Shown: piece by piece, positions 6,772 to 8,182 of the stretch
How the letters are laid out: the number at the start of each line of letters is the position of its first letter
Position numbering within the stretch: the first letter of the stretch is position 1
Assembly (NCBI GenBank): GCA_018814745.1
Contig: JAHIZC010000049.1
Span: 1 to 8,182, forward strand
Reading direction: 5' to 3'
Length of the DNA stretch: 8,182 nucleotides
Source of the DNA: Candidatus Omnitrophota bacterium
GTDB lineage: Bacteria; Omnitrophota; Gorgyraeia; Gygaellales; Profunditerraquicolaceae
Made by a program: the position numbers and the translations under genes
The notes under the pieces: model-generated
Told to the model about the DNA's origin: nothing
Seen by the model: only the letters and a program-made list of their open reading frames with translations
Databases searched by the model: none

Positions 6772-7881
6772 TTACGTTTTTCGCTTTGCGCTTTGCGCTT
6801 TCAAGTATGCCCCAATAAACTTATCGATCGCTCCGTCCATCACTTTAGAGACATCTCCGGTCTCATGATTAGTGCGGTGATCCTTTACCATGCTATAAGG
6901 ATGCATCACATAAGAGCGTATCTGACTGCCCCATTCGATCTTTTTTTTGGCCCAGCTTGCTGCTTAAGTAATTCCTCTTCTTTCTTATCCATTTCCCATT
7001 CATAGATTCTCCCCTTCAAAATCCTCAACGCCATCTGTTTATTCTGATGCTGAGAGCGCTCATTCTGACATTGGGCAACCAATCCTGTGGGAATATGCGT
7101 AATCCTTACTGCGGAATCCGTAGTATTTACGCTCTGCCCGCCCGCTCCCTTTGAGCGGTAAACATCCACCCGCAGCTCTTTCTCCTCTAACTTTATATCC
7201 ATATCCTCCTCTACTTCCGGGATTACGTCAACCGAAGCAAACGAGGTATGGCGGCGTTTATTGGCGTCAAAAGGAGATACCCTCACTAATCTATGCACTC
7301 CGCGCTCCGCTTTGAGATATCCGTAAGCGTATTCACCCTCGATTAAGACCGTAGCGTTTTTTATCCCTGCTTCCTCACCGGGAAGCATATCCAGCGTCTT
7401 TATCTTATATTTATGACGCTCGGCGAATCTACTATACATCCGAAAAAGCATCCCCACCCAATCGCAGGATTCGGTACCGCCGGCACCAGCATTGATACTC
7501 AAGATAGCGTTGTTTATGTCAAGTTCTCCGCCGAGAATGGTTTTAAACTCAAGCGCGTCCATCTCCTTAAGCAGAAAGTCTATGTCTTTGGTTAGCTCGG
7601 AGATTAATTCTTTCTCTTCGCTTTTAAGGATGTCGGTGAGTTCCTGTAATTCCTGATATTTCTTAAATGCCGCCTCGAAAGGCTCTACTGCGGACTTCAT
7701 ACCCTTTAACTGCCTGACCACCTTTGCCGAATTCTGGTTATTGCTCCAGAAGCCGGCTTCTGACATTTCTTGTGACAACTTATTAATCAGCTCTATCTTA
7801 TTATCTATGTCAAAGATAACCTCTTAGGTTTGTGAGCAGGTTGTTTATCTTTGAAAGCTTGGCTTTGATCTCTTCTAACAT
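6772..7881 (-). CDS. prfB: Peptide chain release factor 2 (RF2), with programmed +1 frameshift and an apparent second frameshift
   Basis: RF2 ends translation at UGA and UAA. Translation starts at ATG 7881 (SD AGGAG, 5 nt spacing) and gives 23 codons, [11 protein letters not shown]...RGYL, then an in-frame UGA (7810-7812). A +1 shift at CUU-UGA-C continues as [22 protein letters not shown]. Recognition tripeptide SPF (202-204) and catalytic GGQ (247-249, in [16 protein letters not shown]) identify RF2 rather than RF1. At codons 312-314 the sequence has A8 where the conserved frame needs A9. As written, the protein ends [11 protein letters not shown] at 6906. In the restored frame it continues [20 protein letters not shown] and so on to TAA at 6772-6774, giving 369 residues, normal for RF2 (E. 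coli 365). I annotate the restored gene; it could instead be a sequencing error, -1 recoding or a real mutation. First gene of the prfB-secA-lnt-M23 run. Confidence 0.92.
6782..6802. repeat. Three-unit 7-bp tandem repeat at the 3' end of prfB
   Basis: On the plus strand CGCTTTG, CGCTTTG and CGCTTTC lie in tandem (minus strand AAAGCGC-like units). They encode the basic tail KAQSAKRK of the restored RF2 frame, just past the family's usual end. Gain or loss of a unit would change the frame only of this tail. Confidence 0.7.
6941..6948 (-). other. A8 homopolymer frameshift site in prfB
   Basis: The minus strand reads CCA AAA AAA AGA, which leaves the RF2 frame. One more A would give CCA AAA AAA AAG ATC GAA TGG, encoding the conserved PKKKIEW. 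The run contains A_AAA_AAA, a slippery heptamer. A -1 slip after the second AAA codon also restores exactly AAG ATC GAA. RNA polymerase slippage on the run could do the same. A homopolymer miscount in sequencing is the simplest explanation. Confidence 0.85.
7809..7827 (-). promoter_or_regulatory. RF2 autoregulatory programmed +1 frameshift site
   Basis: The mRNA reads AGAGGU-UAU-CUU-UGA-C. GAGGU is complementary to the anti-SD of 16S rRNA and lies 3 nt before the CUU slip codon, the same layout as E. coli AGGGGG-UAU-CUU-UGA-C. The in-frame UGA (7810-7812) is the codon RF2 itself reads. Low RF2 should therefore cause a pause, a slip of CUU to UUU and synthesis of full-length RF2. The reading after the shift (DIDNK...) is an uninterrupted RF2 sequence. 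Confidence 0.95.
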
Positions 7882-7886
7882 AAGAA

Positions 7887-7891
7887 CTCCT
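7887..7891 (-). promoter_or_regulatory. Ribosome binding site of prfB
   Basis: The mRNA AGGAG lies 5 nt before ATG 7881. It supports the short first reading frame as the real start, instead of the TTG at 7778 that begins the longer open frame. Confidence 0.85.
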
Positions 7892-7898
7892 TTTTTAA

Positions 7899-7993
7899 AT
7901 GAGCGCATAACTTACGGAATGATAATGCCCGCCAGCATGGCTGGCGAGGTCTCGCCAATTATTTTGGCGGAAACGTAAGTTATATGCGCTTAT
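7899..7993. repeat. ~95-bp nested palindrome (MITE-like or regulatory hairpin) between the pilT-family gene and prfB
   Basis: The outer arms are AGCGCATAACTTACG (7902-7916) and CGTAAGTTATATGCGCT (7974-7990), pairing with one 2-nt bulge and extending outward by about three pairs. Inside, CCGCCA (7929-7934) pairs with TGGCGG (7965-7970), and TGGCGAG (7942-7948) with CTCGCCA (7951-7957) over a GT loop. Alternative hairpins are CGCCAGC-ATG-GCTGGCG (7930-7946) and CGCCAA-N5-TTGGCG (7953-7969). The right arm holds the TAA stop of the pilT-family gene. No U-run follows on the minus strand, so it is not a standard intrinsic terminator. The remaining bases up to the prfB start hold only the SD and an A/T-rich stretch. 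Confidence 0.8.
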
Positions 7994-8182
7994 GCCTTCT
8001 TGATTCCCCTTAAGGTCAAGATGAATTCTTCCTTATTATCCGCGAATCTTGTGGCTTCCTCTTCGCTGATCTTCCCTTCCCGAGTTAATTTTATCAAAGA
8101 TTGATTAAATGATTGCATACCAAATACATCGCCCTGTTCGATATATTTGGGTATCTCCCAAATTGTACCTTCTCTGATCAGG
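7990..8182 (-). CDS. PilT-family type IV pilus twitching/retraction ATPase, C-terminal end
   Basis: The reverse complement from the window edge is open for 63 residues to a TAA at 7990-7992. It begins LIREGTIWEIPKYIEQGD, continues GMQSFNQSLIKLTREGKISE (about residues 21-40) and ends TLRGIKKA. This matches the C-terminus of PilT/PilU-type ATPases, where LIREGK..QIP...GMQT.DQSL...G.I..EEA is conserved. The Walker motifs lie outside the window, so activity cannot be judged, and PilT cannot be told from PilU or another paralogue. Its known role is hexameric cytoplasmic ATPase driving pilus retraction. It is on the same strand as prfB, 108 nt upstream, and its stop codon lies inside the right arm of the palindrome. 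Confidence 0.85.
   Translation of the reverse strand, partial: LIREGTIWEIPKYIEQGDVFGMQSFNQSLIKLTREGKISEEEATRFADNKEEFILTLRGIKKA

Noticed and set aside
6532..7005. Plus-strand open frame of 157 codons across the prfB/secA junction.
   Set aside because: It is antisense to two well-identified genes, and its sequence has low-complexity, reverse-coding character.
7899..7993. Palindrome as an intrinsic terminator of the pilT-family gene.
   Set aside because: On the minus strand the structure is followed by A-rich, not U-rich, sequence, so the standard terminator form is missing.

Overview
The window looks like part of a chromosome from a Gram-negative (diderm) bacterium of moderate to low GC. Lnt and an LpxL/HtrB-type acyltransferase imply lipoproteins and lipid A-like lipids in an outer membrane, and a PilT-type ATPase implies type IV pili. 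The short palindromic repeat that reads in frame as LRQAQG...ERSRSV, the adenosine-specific kinase family protein and the prfB-secA-lnt order would fit an uncultivated phylum such as Omnitrophota. That placement is inference from recall and has not been tested.

Left part (1-883): the minus strand carries the first 78 codons of an LpxL-family acyltransferase, which runs off the left edge. Upstream of it lies an adenosine-specific kinase family gene (PF04008/DUF355) with a strong Shine-Dalgarno (SD) sequence. The 114-bp gap before the next gene holds two divergent sigma70-like promoters. The plus-strand one drives a CDF-family metal exporter (884-1774) and appears to give an almost leaderless mRNA.

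Middle and right part (1775-7881, all minus strand): a tightly packed run reads prfB -> secA -> lnt -> M23 peptidase. The prfB-secA gap is 10 nt, and the secA/lnt and lnt/M23 junctions are both 4-base ATGA overlaps. The set links translation termination with protein export (SecA), lipoprotein maturation (Lnt) and a membrane-anchored LytM-type peptidase. The operon's last codon abuts the last codon of the convergent CDF gene with no intergenic base.

prfB has two frame changes. One is the classical programmed +1 shift at CUU-UGA-C near codon 23. The other is an apparent 1-nt loss in an A8 run near codon 313, which removes the conserved C-terminus unless it is a sequencing error or is bypassed by -1 slippage. 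Upstream of prfB, a ~95-bp nested palindrome fills the gap to the pilT-family gene and supplies its stop codon. A second, different palindromic repeat is inserted in frame in lnt. I see no CRISPR array, tRNA, rRNA or transposase gene. I did not identify a novel defence or mobile system; the unusual signals are recoding, palindromic repeats and gene packing.
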